From contig WIXG01000154.1 of assembly GCA_009869945.1 (NCBI GenBank), positions 109,818-173,817 on the forward strand: a stretch of 64,000 nucleotides of DNA, read 5' to 3'. The notes under the pieces are model-generated. The model saw nothing but the letters and a program-made list of their open reading frames with translations, had not been told where the DNA came from and did no database searches. Each line of letters begins with the position of its first letter. Position 1 is the first letter of the stretch. This DNA is from Mesaphorura yosii (Eukaryota > Arthropoda > Collembola > Poduromorpha > Tullbergiidae). Both the position numbers and the translations under genes were made by a program. Positions 34,134 through 44,881 of the stretch are shown here, one piece after another.

Positions 34134-34584
34134 CTAAGGAGTGTGGTCAACATCAAGGTAATCCAAGAAGAAGTTGCCGTCGCCGTACTTTTGTCGCTGA
34201 AACTCGCCCTGCGCAGCGACAATGAACGAGAAATTCTGTCCCACTTCGTAGTCCAACACCAGCACTTCCCCACTGACTTGGTCCTTGGCTGCGGTCGCCT
34301 GATCGAGCCGTTTCACTGCGACGTGATCACCCGATCATGAGGTACTCCGTCCTGGCATTCCGATCCTTCCTGTGCACGTTTCCCGAACCCACCTTGACCC
34401 ACGAGACGCTTGCTACTTTCTTAAGCTCTAGTCCGATGTTACCAGATTTCCCAGCTGCGCCCACCGCTGCCTCCAGCTTCTTATTGTTAAAACCCACCCA
34501 AATATCCTCGGCGTACGCGTTGGCGATGTGTGTGATGTTGCTCCAGTGAAAGACACCCTCAACTACGTCCTTGAACCAGGACAT
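34134..34584 (-). pseudogene. Small single-exon gene with a one-base frameshift
   Basis: Two frames abut: 85 codons from the ATG at 34584 (MSWFKDVVEGVFHWSN) ending ATG ATC GGG TGA, and a second frame that continues with a coherent sequence (VKRLDQATAAKDQ) to a stop at 34134. They join if one G of the GGG at 34330-34332 is treated as extra, giving about 149 aa. A 15-base gap is too short for an intron. Either the gene is newly broken or the assembly has a homopolymer error. The first half contains WVGFNNKK and WVKVGSGNVH, the second FSFIVAAQGEFQ. I do not recognise the family; it looks like a small beta-rich soluble protein without signal peptide. Confidence 0.6.
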
Positions 34585-35144
34585 GGCAGTGGAGTGGTAA
34601 TAGGATTGAAATGATAGTGATTAATAGATTAATTATTCTAGCTCAAGAATTTGTGAACAGAATTGCAGTCAGTAGCACTTCAGCCAAACCACTCGTCAAC
34701 TATCAAATATACACTAATTGCAGCAGAAGCAGTTGTGAGATTTGGATTTGTGACATTTGCAGTCACGTGCACTTGAGCCGCATCAGCTCAGCACAACTAT
34801 AAACAGAACAAGATAAATATGTTAATATTGAGGGAAGAAATCGTATGAATTTATTTACAACAGAATAAATAACGACAGAATAGAAATTCTTTGAACAGTT
34901 GAACAGTGGCCTTATCGCACTGCATTTATGTACTAATTAATTGTATGACTTTGGTTTTTGTATCTCGTTCTTGTAAAGCACACATATAATTCCAAACCCG
35001 TGACAGACACAAGGATTTCGTCCAGGTTTCTCTTGACTTAGTCTATGCAGCGTAATAGTTAATATAAGTTTGACAAGATAAGTTAACAGTTTCGACGACT
35101 CCATTCTGTTATTGTTTTTGTTCCAGCTTTCTTGCTTTTTTCCA
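34585..35144. other. Intergenic, no recognisable feature
   Basis: 560 bp holding the likely 3' UTR of TBC1D23 (TTTATT near 34853 is a reverse-strand polyA signal candidate) and the upstream region of the frameshifted gene. Confidence 0.45.
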
Positions 35145-37957
35145 TTACTCGTTCAACCGTTCATCAATCTGCTTCTTGACGAGAGCTACAAACTCGCGTG
35201 TGCCGTTGGCCAGGTAGAACCGGTCGCAGTGTGTGATGAGGACACCTTCAGGCGAATTGAGGTCCGCGTCAGCCTCATTGCCACTCGTGCCGTACTTGAA
35301 CGTGATGAGCTCCGGATGCTTTTTCTTGGATGTGATCTTCACGACTGTAGACAGAAGGCGACAAATTGAAATTTCTGCAACGTCGCGTTCGTCCGTCTCC
35401 CGTAGCATGTAAATCTTTGTTGGGGTCACCGCCACATAACCGACGTAGTGGTCACCATTGACCATGACTTCGGAGCACTGATACGAGCCGAGAACTTCGG
35501 ACCTCTTCAGCCAGGCTTTAATGTGCACGCGAGTGCCAACGGCTTCCGAAGCTGCACAAGAGAGATTCATTAAGTTGATTAGTCTTAAGCCTCATTAGCC
35601 TGAGACTTCCCGTTATGAAAAGAATAACTCACCTTCATCGTCAGACCCTTGCTGTTCATCTCCCAAACTGAATACACTTCCAAGATTTCTGTAAGGCCTC
35701 GACTTGTCTTTGTCCCCTGACTTAATGTGGCGTTCGATTGTGCTGGTGGCGTTGATGGCAGATGCTGTGGCCGGATTCACAATGTACTCAAACAATTTGC
35801 CTTTGAGGTCAGCCGTCTTGTTTCGCCACGTGGTGCTGAAAGTGTTCAGCAACATGCGGGACTTGCCCGTTGCCCCACTCTTGACTGGCATGATCTGGGT
35901 GTTGGATGGAGACCTGGAGGCACTTGCATTGCGACAGCATTCGATGCACAAAGTGACGTCATGATCCGCCAAACTACTGTTGTCTTCGGCGGGCTGCAGC
36001 AACTCGTGTAGGGCTTGGTAGCCTCCTGATAGGAGACCCACCTTCTCGGTGCCTCTTTGTAGAAAGGAACTGACAACCATGTTCACGTATTGATCCTCTT
36101 CTTCATGACCTGACCCAACAAAGCAAAGGTGTTCGCCTCCCGCAGCCGAACCCACTTGCTGGGCTTCTTTTTGGGCAAGCAGTAAGCCTTGCACAGCGGT
36201 GGAGAAAGAGACGGGCTCCTGCAGCATAAGCCCACAATCAAGATGGAAGGCGGTGGGTAAATGACCAGCGTTGTATTGTTCAGGTGGTCGACAATCCACA
36301 ACAAAGAACCTGACAGTATTCAGGTAATCGGGTCCAACAGCTGAAATCGACAAAGGAAGATACAGAATGAAAGAATGGGCTTGCATTTTAGCTGAAAATG
36401 AGGGCCTACGCATCTTGATTAACTTACAAGCATCGAGTTGGATTGATTTGGCCACGCGAATGGAATGGAGGAGCTCCTCAGCAGAAATTGGCATACAAAG
36501 TGAATGCATTGCAACCCGACGAGAAGGTGAAGTGGATTGAGCTGATCCGAATGTCAAGAACGACTCAGAACCAAACAGCGCCGATTCAAACATCTGCAGA
36601 AAGAATTAATATAACACACTCTTACAAAGTTTAGCAGGTTGGTGTACTATTTTACTAATCACAATGTTTTACCCTTCGATATGAATTTGGTGTTGCGATT
36701 GCATAATGCTGGGCAATCGTCACGAAATCTGTGATATCATCAGGCTCAAGGTTGTTTGGTAGGCTCTCGAGCAGCTTGATTATCTCAGTCTTTGCATCCG
36801 GACTATTGGCATAAAGCTCGGACACTTGATCTCTGCATAACAGATGCAATTTCAAGTTTAAGGCTAAGTTGATTTAATTTTAACTTTGTTAGTAGCTTAA
36901 TTTTGGTTCTTTACTTACTTTGCATTGATCACAAGTGCCAAAGCCATGTAGAAAGCCAGGAACGGATCTCGGAATTGAAAGTAAATATCCCAAAGCGCCA
37001 CCACGGCCTCCCCATTACAAGTTGGTGTGGAGAAAAGTGTACGGAACCATTCTGCAGTGTACAGCGATGGAATGACTCGCTTTGAGTCGAGCAACGAGCA
37101 CAGAGATGGGTCATGGTACAGCAACAAAAGTCGAAAGATATGAAAAGGAAGCCCTTCGGGGTTGCCGACGTCACGTGGAATGTAATCACGCATTATTGAA
37201 CGGAAACAAGTGTACAGTTGACTGTTGGTAAGGCGCAGAGAGAGCAGAGGTCGGAGAATCAGGAGCCAGCCATTGCTGGTCACATAGTTGATTGACGTAG
37301 ATTTTGAATATGAAGTTAGAATTGACTCCAGATCAGAAGTAAGAGCTAGCCGATCTTCGTCTTCGGTGTTGGCCAGAGTTTCTAAGAAATAAACCGAGAT
37401 TATCAATTCCAATCTATACCATCAGGCTCAGACTGAAAAATAATAATCTACTCACGAACAAAATGCTGGCAATCTGTTCTAAGTGCTTGCTGTTCGGGAA
37501 GATCATAAATGTCGACCAAAGGCTGCTTGGTGGTATACTCGTCCACGTCAAGGCACAACTGCCAAACCTGTGCACGCAAATGAGCCGGAATTCGCCGCCC
37601 CTTACATATTTCTAGCACTCGCTCCAGACAGGATCCGCCAGCATGAGTGTCACCTTGTGAAAGCACCGTCTCGAGCGCTAATCCAAGCTCCCTGCAGCAC
37701 AAACCCACGTTTTATCCATCAATCGTGGCAAAAATTGATTCATAAGGGTCCTTGACTAACCAATTATCAATTCCATCGCCGTCTCCGCCTCCTTTATCAG
37801 CAACCGCACCTCCAGCAGCGGAAGAAACACTGACCTTTGACGGGACTTGTTTGCTCGTTGTTGCTGTGTCTGATTTAGCATCTTCAAACTGATCAGTGTC
37901 ATCACTGTAAGCATCGAAGGTCAGGTGATCGATTTCCACTGAGTCCTCGCGCTCCAT
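35145..37957 (-). CDS. TBC1D23: TBC1 domain family member 23
   Basis: Seven exons (37957-37761, 37691-37456, 37381-36919, 36832-36673, 36593-36428, 36340-35633, 35551-35145), 778 aa. The TBC domain spans about 75-300 (GRRIPAHLRAQVWQL, IMRDYIPRD, PFHIFRLLLLYHDP). A rhodanese-like domain follows at about 410-520 (VRFFVVDCRPPEQYNAGHLP). A C-terminal PH-like domain covers about 645-775 and contains VVKITSKKKHPELITFKYG, nearly identical to vertebrates. In vertebrates TBC1D23 tethers endosome-derived vesicles at the trans-Golgi, joining golgin-97/245 to the WASH subunit FAM21; its TBC domain lacks GAP activity. An upstream exon in frame with the sequence before the ATG cannot be excluded. Confidence 0.93.
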
Positions 37958-38687
37958 CGCATCTGGGTAGGTGAATTTGAACGCTGACGATAGGTGCACA
38001 ATCACTGATCTGTCAATGATAAATACGGCTAATCAATTTACAAAAACAAGAAATTGGATTACTTGGCATAGGATAATATTTCGTTATTGCTTTCTTACCA
38101 GTTACTCCAATTACTCTGATTATCAATGAAGTTGCTGACAGTTGTCAGTAAACACTTTACGATGGGCTAAAAGTAAACACAGTAAAGAATGTTAACGAAC
38201 CTCGAGTCTGACATATGACCAAATAAAAATGAATTCTCAATCAGAGCTGAGCTAGAAAGTATGACGTTAAATCCCGTATTCGTTCGGTTCGTTCTCGAAG
38301 TACGTGGTTTTACGTGTGCGATGCTTTCGTTGTTGGTTGGTCTCTCTCACAACTCTCCTTGCTTGAGGAGGCTGAGTCATACTGCTTGCGATCTCAATTC
38401 GCATTCATTCGTAATTCACAATCGACACACACGTCACAGGTGTCTGCTGTCCGGCGGTCAGGCACGGGCTCAATTTATTACGGGCACACAAAGAACGATA
38501 GCAGCAGTGTGAGATTAACCAATCTTAATGTAAATTATAGCTGGAAATGGTACAACTTAACGCAATTAAATCTAACTTGACCGATTGCTAGGCACAGTAC
38601 ATTCTGCCTCGCCGACGACGACGAGTTCACGACGAGTCGACCCGGTTGCTTGCCTGCAAAAAGAAAACTTTAGTCGTGATAGCTCAG
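37958..38687. other. Intergenic upstream of TBC1D23
   Basis: About 730 bp, presumably containing the TBC1D23 promoter. No domain-bearing frame was seen on either strand. A polypyrimidine-AG at about 38650 on the minus strand could be a splice acceptor, but nothing recognisable follows it. Confidence 0.45.
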
Positions 38688-39222
38688 CATTTTCTTACTT
38701 CATTACAATTTCTCAATTAAAAAGAGCTCCACCTGGTCTGCTGTTGAAGACTATAAGCTGATTCAGAAGCTTGACCAATTTGTTTCGGGATATCGCAAAG
38801 GACATGTTAACAGAAAAGCTTGTGATTTCGGTTAACATCATTACCACATATAGGACCATCAAGAATGGCTCCGTTTTCGGGCTGTCTGTCTTTGAGGCGA
38901 AATAGAACCGGACCACAGTAAACGCGACAACGTATCCATGCCAGACCAAGTAACATGCGTTAAGAAGGAGTTTCCAATTCTTGTTCGCCACCGAAAATCG
39001 TTTAGTATCATGATTCCACTCCACAGCATGGATTTTAGCCAAGGTCGTCCATCTAGCACAATACTCGACCCACTCAAACTCTTTCTTTGTAACCATTTCA
39101 AGTTGAACACTCCCTGTTAAAGTTGGGATCGAAAAAGGGCCTACGACATGTGAGACGAATTGATTAAGGTGAGACGGTTGGGTGCCTGCAATTTATAAGC
39201 TCTGAATTCTCAAAATCGTGCC
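38688..39222 (-). pseudogene. Truncated chemoreceptor fragment, copy 1 of an inverted duplication
   Basis: The coding part (ATG at 39096, stop at 38713) is 127 aa and covers only the N-terminal third of a chemoreceptor. MVTKKEFEWVEYCARW aligns with MATRQELEYIELLVSY of the intact receptor at 43688-44881, and two hydrophobic helices follow. After NSRPGGALFN the frame stops, and no further receptor sequence is found downstream. It carries a TATA-like ATTTATAAG about 95 bp upstream. An almost identical copy in the opposite orientation lies at 63472-64000. With only two helices a working receptor is unlikely; a very short protein cannot be excluded. Confidence 0.7.
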
Positions 39223-39845
39223 TCTACTCTGAGCAAATCGATGAATCAAGGCATTCATGCTCGACATACCAAACAAATGATTCTGTTGTCATCTTTACTG
39301 GTTGGAATTGCGTCTCGGGGAAGTTATCGATTACCATTGATGATGAAGTCAATTAAAGAAGGCACGGACCAAAGCAAATGGATATTTTAATTGAGCCTGA
39401 TTAAGACAATTACCCATTCGAATTATCTTGAATAATTATAATAGGAAATTTTCTTTAAAGCTTTGCTTTCGATAATTCACTTGGCTATCGACATTACTCA
39501 AACATGGCTGGGCAAGAAAACAACATATCCAACATACAAAGAAACTTCAGTATAATATAATTACCACCCAAGAAATGTTGAGAAAATGACTTAATTGAAC
39601 GAATTTATACGAGAACCAATGTCTAGGAAGGAAGTTGAATATTGGACACCCCATCGCATGTAGTTGGAAATGAGAGTCCAGAATCTGGGTGGCATTTCTG
39701 ATATCAATAACAGCATTTAAAAATACTTGGCTAAGTGAATAATTTTATAGTTTGCTTATTAACTGAATTATTCATTTATTCGCTCTACTCACTGGAATGG
39801 TGAAGGATCAATCATTCCGATACTGACAAAATAATTTGGCTACTC
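39223..39845. other. Intergenic, no recognisable feature
   Basis: AT-rich stretch between the chemoreceptor fragment and the decayed immunoglobulin-domain gene. Nothing identifiable. Confidence 0.45.
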
Positions 39846-41619
39846 CTAGTCCACCACTTGCACGGAGAAAGTTCTCGAGTTGGACCGCAGAATACTGCTC
39901 GCAATGCAAATGTAATTACCAGAATCGGAATAGTTTACGGTACGGAATTCAAGAATCAGAGCGCTGGTTTCACTTTCACGCGCAAGAACCTATTCAAATG
40001 GAAAAAGCAGTCGTCAAGTTTCTCCAAAACTGCTCAAAATCGAGCGAATAAAAATAGGGCTTTAGTAACCTGAGTCCTTTTCCCAAACTAGATTTGGCAC
40101 CGGGTCTCCTGTCGCTCCGCACTTCAGGACTTGATTGGTTGCCCCGTAAATGAATTGGACATCAAAGTGCGTGTTCGTCACGATGTGCACTTGTCCCTCT
40201 GCAACTAGGATGTTTTACATTGTAATTAACGAACTATTGCAATATAAACAGAAGCTATGCTCGTAATCACAAGCGTCTACCTTTTCGACCGTCCAAAATC
40301 GGGGTGGACACATTCTTCTAGAGTTCCCGGTCCCAAAACGAGGCCGAAGCGAAGATTTCCTTCGTTGAGTTGGTTATGGTTAGATTGAAATACGAGAAAT
40401 GATTGGCATCCATATCGTATGCATAAACTCTGCTAAAGAAGAAATAAGGCATTGCCACAAACCAACTTAACCAACACAATTGTCTCACCTTCTATTAGCG
40501 TGTCGTTATCAAGCTGCTGGAACCAGATTACTGGTGGCGCTAGGCCATATATCCGAACCCGCAACTTAAAAGTGTACATTTGGTTCACGTAGTACGCTCC
40601 TTCGGAAGGTGCGGAGCCGGAGCGTGAAACTAAAGTTCCCGGAAGTAACTGGAGGTGGCACGTGATGACTAATTACAATTAGCCATCAGACCATTACCTG
40701 AAATCCATCGTACTCAAGATCCAAAGGAAATGATGCGAAACAGCGAATGCGAAGCACTGCAAATCGTACGGGCATAAACTCAGCATTAGCACGCGGCATG
40801 TCAAAGTAATTAACTTTATTCTCGATTGCACAGCTTCAAGGCCTCTGGTTCGCAACCTGAGCTGTGTGATAATGCGATAAAATCAGTAGCAGACGCGTAA
40901 TACTGCTTAATGAGATCGATTGCGCATACAATTAATCATTTACCTTGAAAATCTCCAATCACTCGCACTGTGTCAACATCCAAACACTCGTACTTCACCG
41001 ATGACTTGTTTTGATTCTTAATATTGAGAGTACATGGCACCGTGTCATTACCAAGCGAAAGTTGTCCCGATTTATTATTGGAGTGAGGATCGCCATCACT
41101 TTCGTTTTCGTTGACGCCGGGAAATCACCTCACCAGCAACAAAGAACACCGGGCAAGTTGACAGTACCAGAAGCAGGGCACTGGCACTGACGAAAATCTG
41201 GTTCGAGTTCCAATTTGAGCAATTAGCTCTCAATTTTCCACCGTGAATGGACATGTTGACTTTGTTCTGTTCCCAACCGTCAAACACGGGACCACCAACT
41301 GACTGACAACCAGAGTCGCTGAATGGTTCACATTTTGATCGTTGAATGATGTAAGATTTCTAAGATGCATATGTGTTTTGTATTTGCGCAGCTTCTACGT
41401 TCAACTTGCAGCAATCACTCTCAGGAGAAGTGCAAGATCACCTGTGCAATCGAATGTCAATGCCGGACTTAATTAGCACCTCTCAATTTCGATACAGAGA
41501 GCTGTACCTCAAAGTTTGACCACATCGCCAATGTACTTCGGTTCTGCTTTCAGGAACTTTATTTTGTCGTCCCCGGCTCCGATCGACACCCTGTAATTCG
41601 TAATGGCCGTACTCTTTTT
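39846..41619 (-). pseudogene. Decayed immunoglobulin-domain receptor or adhesion gene
   Basis: No long frame exists, but splicing by eye recovers exon-like pieces on the minus strand: 41619-41512 (ITNYRVSIGAGDDKIKF), a hydrophobic leader around 41250-41110 followed by basic RRQRKRK, about 41115-40944 (SSVKYECLDVDTVRVIGDF), 40756-40698, 40648-40489 (IYGLAPPVIWFQQ), 40429-40281, 40198-40070 (NQVLKCGATGDPVPNLVW) and 39989-39846 (NYSDSGNYICIASS). These are Ig beta-strands with the Cys, Trp and DSGxYxC signatures. Breaks: a frame change after the leader, a TAG at 40318-40320, and phase mismatches at two junctions (40489/40429 and 40070/39989). Other junctions keep phase. It resembles ectodomains of cell-adhesion molecules or receptor kinases; no kinase domain is present. 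Confidence 0.6.
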
Positions 41620-41981
41620 CTGACGGGCATCAACAATTGACAGTCATTTCAGATTGGTCAAACAGTTTTCTTCTTAAAAGGCAATCAACCACTCAACACA
41701 TAAGTATAAGAATAAGATTCTTCATATTCAATTCATATAGTATAATTCGAGTAGACTCTCGTATATAACCACACACTTTCACTTGTGGAGTGTAATTAAA
41801 ACAGGTCAAACATCTCAATTCACGAGTCTAAAATTCTATAATCAATGTGAATCGAATTACCAGTCAGGCAGGTCGAGCTTTTACTGTATTCAAGAAAAAC
41901 AATAGGATTTGAAGCTTCAAGAACTAGTGTTTAGAAGTTTTTCGTGTTTGCTGCGCCAAATTACGAGACGGTGAACAAAAA

Positions 41982-43148
41982 TTACTTGAGAGCAATTAGC
42001 AACCTTCCAGTCAAGTAAATGAGCGCTGCAGTGAACGTGAGTTTGGCAGTCTTTTCCATGTGGTACAGTCCGCCCACGCTGAAACTAAGCCGCGAAAAGG
42101 ATCGCAGGACCCGGCGGGCATGGCTTCTCGTCTCTCCTGGCTCCATCGAGGCGAGGAGACACTCACATTCATGTAAATGCTTGGTGGACAAAATCCAGTA
42201 AATGCAAATGACGTGGCCGCTAATCACCATCAGTGCGTACAGGTACACCGCAGTTCCAAAGAATCCCAGTCTAATTAACAGGTTTGCCGTCGCCCCGCTT
42301 GAAGTTCGTAGCACAACAGCCATCAGCAGCGTCAACATTGAAATGGCTCCAACCCCGTACTTGTAAGTTGGCAGAAGAATCCGACAGTAGGCGGAGTAGT
42401 TGAACCGATTACACAGAATCTGAAGACAGCGGTATTGGAGAATGCCCAGCCCTGTTTCTAAAGATTCGTGTTGGTGGTCATGTTCGTGCTGTCTGGACAG
42501 CGCAGCGTCGATGATGACGTAGAACAGGAAGCTGTACGTCACTGTCGTCTGGAACATTACCGCGGCAGACGCGATTGTGATGCTGCTCAACAGAAGCATG
42601 GCCGAAGCGCAGGCGACTGAGCTGGTCAGCGTGTATATGAAGTACGCCTCTCCCAACATGAAGAAGGCTATGGCGTATGACCCGGCCACGTAAAAAGTTA
42701 CTTCCAGTATGGAAAGGACACGTTCTCGAGATGAAGACCCTGTGACCTGTGAAGATGGTCTCTCCGCAGCTGCGAGGTTGTATTCGCTGTTCAATAGTTG
42801 ATTAAACAGCATGACAAGGTCTCGATTGGAAGTAGTGAACGCAAAGGCGCATCCGCTACAGAGCGCGTACAGGTCCAAGGGCAAGAGATAGAATAACCTG
42901 AGAATTGCCTCCAGTGAATTTGGATCTGCCGGAGTTTTATTGAGAAAGTGTAAGGTTCTGAGAACTGCAACGACCAGAAGCATCAATAGCGAAACGCACA
43001 TGATGCACGGGCCCAGCAGCCGCTTTCCCGGCTGCAGATATTTGCGCTTGTCCTTTGTCGTCACCCAGAATCCGTTAATCACCCACAATCTGCATGCTAA
43101 TTGAATTCCTCTTTCTATAATACGGAATTCTTGTCTCGTGAGGACCAT
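41982..43148 (-). CDS. Seven-transmembrane chemoreceptor, gustatory-receptor-like
   Basis: Intronless, 388 aa from the ATG at 43148 (MVLTRQEFRIIERG). This start is preferred to earlier in-frame positions because it aligns with MATRQELEYIE of the neighbouring receptor. Seven hydrophobic segments are visible. The C-terminal signature LRSFSRLSFSVGGLYHMEKT and a final helix match the neighbour at 43688-44881. Amino-acid identity between the two is modest, so they are old paralogues rather than a fresh duplication. It is presumably expressed in chemosensory neurons; ligand unknown. The 361 bp to its right-hand neighbour pseudogene (41620-41981) hold nothing identifiable. Confidence 0.8.
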   Translation of the reverse strand: MVLTRQEFRIIERGIQLACRLWVINGFWVTTKDKRKYLQPGKRLLGPCIMCVSLLMLLVVAVLRTLHFLNKTPADPNSLEAILRLFYLLPLDLYALCSGCAFAFTTSNRDLVMLFNQLLNSEYNLAAAERPSSQVTGSSSRERVLSILEVTFYVAGSYAIAFFMLGEAYFIYTLTSSVACASAMLLLSSITIASAAVMFQTTVTYSFLFYVIIDAALSRQHEHDHQHESLETGLGILQYRCLQILCNRFNYSAYCRILLPTYKYGVGAISMLTLLMAVVLRTSSGATANLLIRLGFFGTAVYLYALMVISGHVICIYWILSTKHLHECECLLASMEPGETRSHARRVLRSFSRLSFSVGGLYHMEKTAKLTFTAALIYLTGRLLIALK

Positions 43149-43687
43149 CGTGACTTTCGTCACGTGAGCACGGGACTTTGCTTGGCTTGATTTCATTCGG
43201 CGCAAACAATAAATACTCATATTTTTCAACACTATTAATTAAAGCCCGACCGAATGACGTAATTGGTTTATAATCTCCCGTTCAACGGCTGCGTGGCATG
43301 GCTGTGTGGGCTGGTTTAATTAGCGATCGCAATTTGGCACCAGCAGACGTACGCGAATTGCTCTCCACGTGCTGCACGACTAGCTGGCTATTGTTAGCCG
43401 TAATTTTAGCGTAAATTTATAATCGCTTAGTGGAGAATTTGCCCGCCCGTCAAAAATTGATGTGCATTGTTTTGGATTCATTTACATATAAATTGAGTTA
43501 AAGTCAAGTGTAAAGAGGGGATTCAAAGCTTAACTGTTGGTGTCGCACCAACCTTAATGAAATATCTATCGATTTTAATTTCTTTCAAGTGCAAAATACG
43601 CGAAATCAAAAGGCAATACCAAGGAATGTTTCTGTCTCTCCTCATTATTTCCGGGATCTCAATTCGGGTGTTACCCTGTTACCCTTC
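43149..43687. other. Intergenic between chemoreceptors
   Basis: 539 bp; upstream region of the receptor ending at 41982 and 3' region of the one ending at 43688. No clear motif. Confidence 0.45.
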
Positions 43688-44881
43688 CTAAAACTTGTCT
43701 TTCCCAAACAAAATGAGCGATTTTCCAGTCCAATAGAGCAACAGCCCCACCAGTTTGATCTTTGCCTTCTTTTCCATCCAGAACAACCCACCGACATTAA
43801 ACTTGAGAGGGCGGAATGACTCGGCCACACTTAACAGGTATTTCCGCCTGGAAGCTGACTGCATTTTCGGTGCATGCAGACGCCTGAGTCTCCACAGCCA
43901 CGCACGAGAAGTGAGGAAGACGTTACACATGAAGTGGCCAGCCATTGCGATGATCATGTATGCGTACACTACGAGCATGAGCAGCACAACTGCGAGGAAC
44001 GATTCCAGCGACGTCGTCGAATCGGCACGGGCACGACCCGACCCAGAACCGGGTTCTGCAAGGAGGTGAAACGCCACCACGACGGCAGCGACGCCCAGAA
44101 TTCCAATGCCGTACAGAAGAGCGGGCAGGACGACCCGACAGTAGCTTCCCAAGTTGAAGTGGTTCCCGAGTACTGTCAGCGATCTGTAAGTGACCACCTG
44201 CCACTTGATTTCGCTCCTGTCCGACGTCTTTGTCTTGTGCGAAAGAACCGCTCGAACTGCAGAAATGTAGAGGAATGCGGAGACTTGTGAGAATCCAAAG
44301 AGCGGGTTTGACGAACCGATCAAGATGGCCGCGAAGACGGCCCCAGTGACCGTCGCCAACCAGCTCCTCGTGACAATGAATATGTAGTAGGTTTCTAGAA
44401 GACTTATCATATTCGTGGTGGTGAGCGTGCAAGAGAAGAATATGAGGGCAGCATATCTCGAATACTTGTAGCGTCTTCGTTCCCGCTCCAAATTTCCTGG
44501 TCTGCATCGCAGTACAGGGTTGATATTTCGTGTAAAGATGAGTAGAATGTTAAAGAGCGAAGCGATTTCGCCATGCCAGCACGCCTCGAACAGGTGAAGG
44601 CCGAAAGTGGCGACGTACGCTCCAGCCAGCGCAATGTACAGTAGGCGAAAAGGGAGCGGAAATTGATCGGGATTTGATTCGATATTGTAGGTCCGAAATC
44701 CACCGTGAATCAAGAACACAAAGGCCAGAACGAGCAATGAGCGGTTTAATGCCAGTTTCCAAGTTGATTTTTGCCTCTCCAGGAGTCTGGTGTCAGAATT
44801 CCAGTCAGATCGAAGGATACACGCTGAACTCATGTACGAAACCAAGAGTTCAATATATTCCAGTTCTTGTCTGGTGGCCAT
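43688..44881 (-). CDS. Seven-transmembrane chemoreceptor, gustatory-receptor-like
   Basis: Intronless, 397 aa from the ATG at 44881 (MATRQELEYIELLVSY). Seven hydrophobic segments can be traced. The family C-terminus is present: AESFRPLKFNVGGLFWMEKK followed by a last helix. The N-terminal third is the closest full-length relative in the window of the truncated fragments at 38.7 and 63.5 kb, so those fragments derive from this subfamily. Length is standard for arthropod gustatory receptors. No frameshift or stop is seen, and the gene appears functional. Confidence 0.82.
   Translation of the reverse strand: MATRQELEYIELLVSYMSSACILRSDWNSDTRLLERQKSTWKLALNRSLLVLAFVFLIHGGFRTYNIESNPDQFPLPFRLLYIALAGAYVATFGLHLFEACWHGEIASLFNILLIFTRNINPVLRCRPGNLERERRRYKYSRYAALIFFSCTLTTTNMISLLETYYIFIVTRSWLATVTGAVFAAILIGSSNPLFGFSQVSAFLYISAVRAVLSHKTKTSDRSEIKWQVVTYRSLTVLGNHFNLGSYCRVVLPALLYGIGILGVAAVVVAFHLLAEPGSGSGRARADSTTSLESFLAVVLLMLVVYAYMIIAMAGHFMCNVFLTSRAWLWRLRRLHAPKMQSASRRKYLLSVAESFRPLKFNVGGLFWMEKKAKIKLVGLLLYWTGKSLILFGKDKF

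Noticed and set aside
34318-34334. A 15-base intron joining the two halves of the frameshifted gene
   Set aside because: Far below any functional spliceosomal intron length; a one-base indel explains the junction better.
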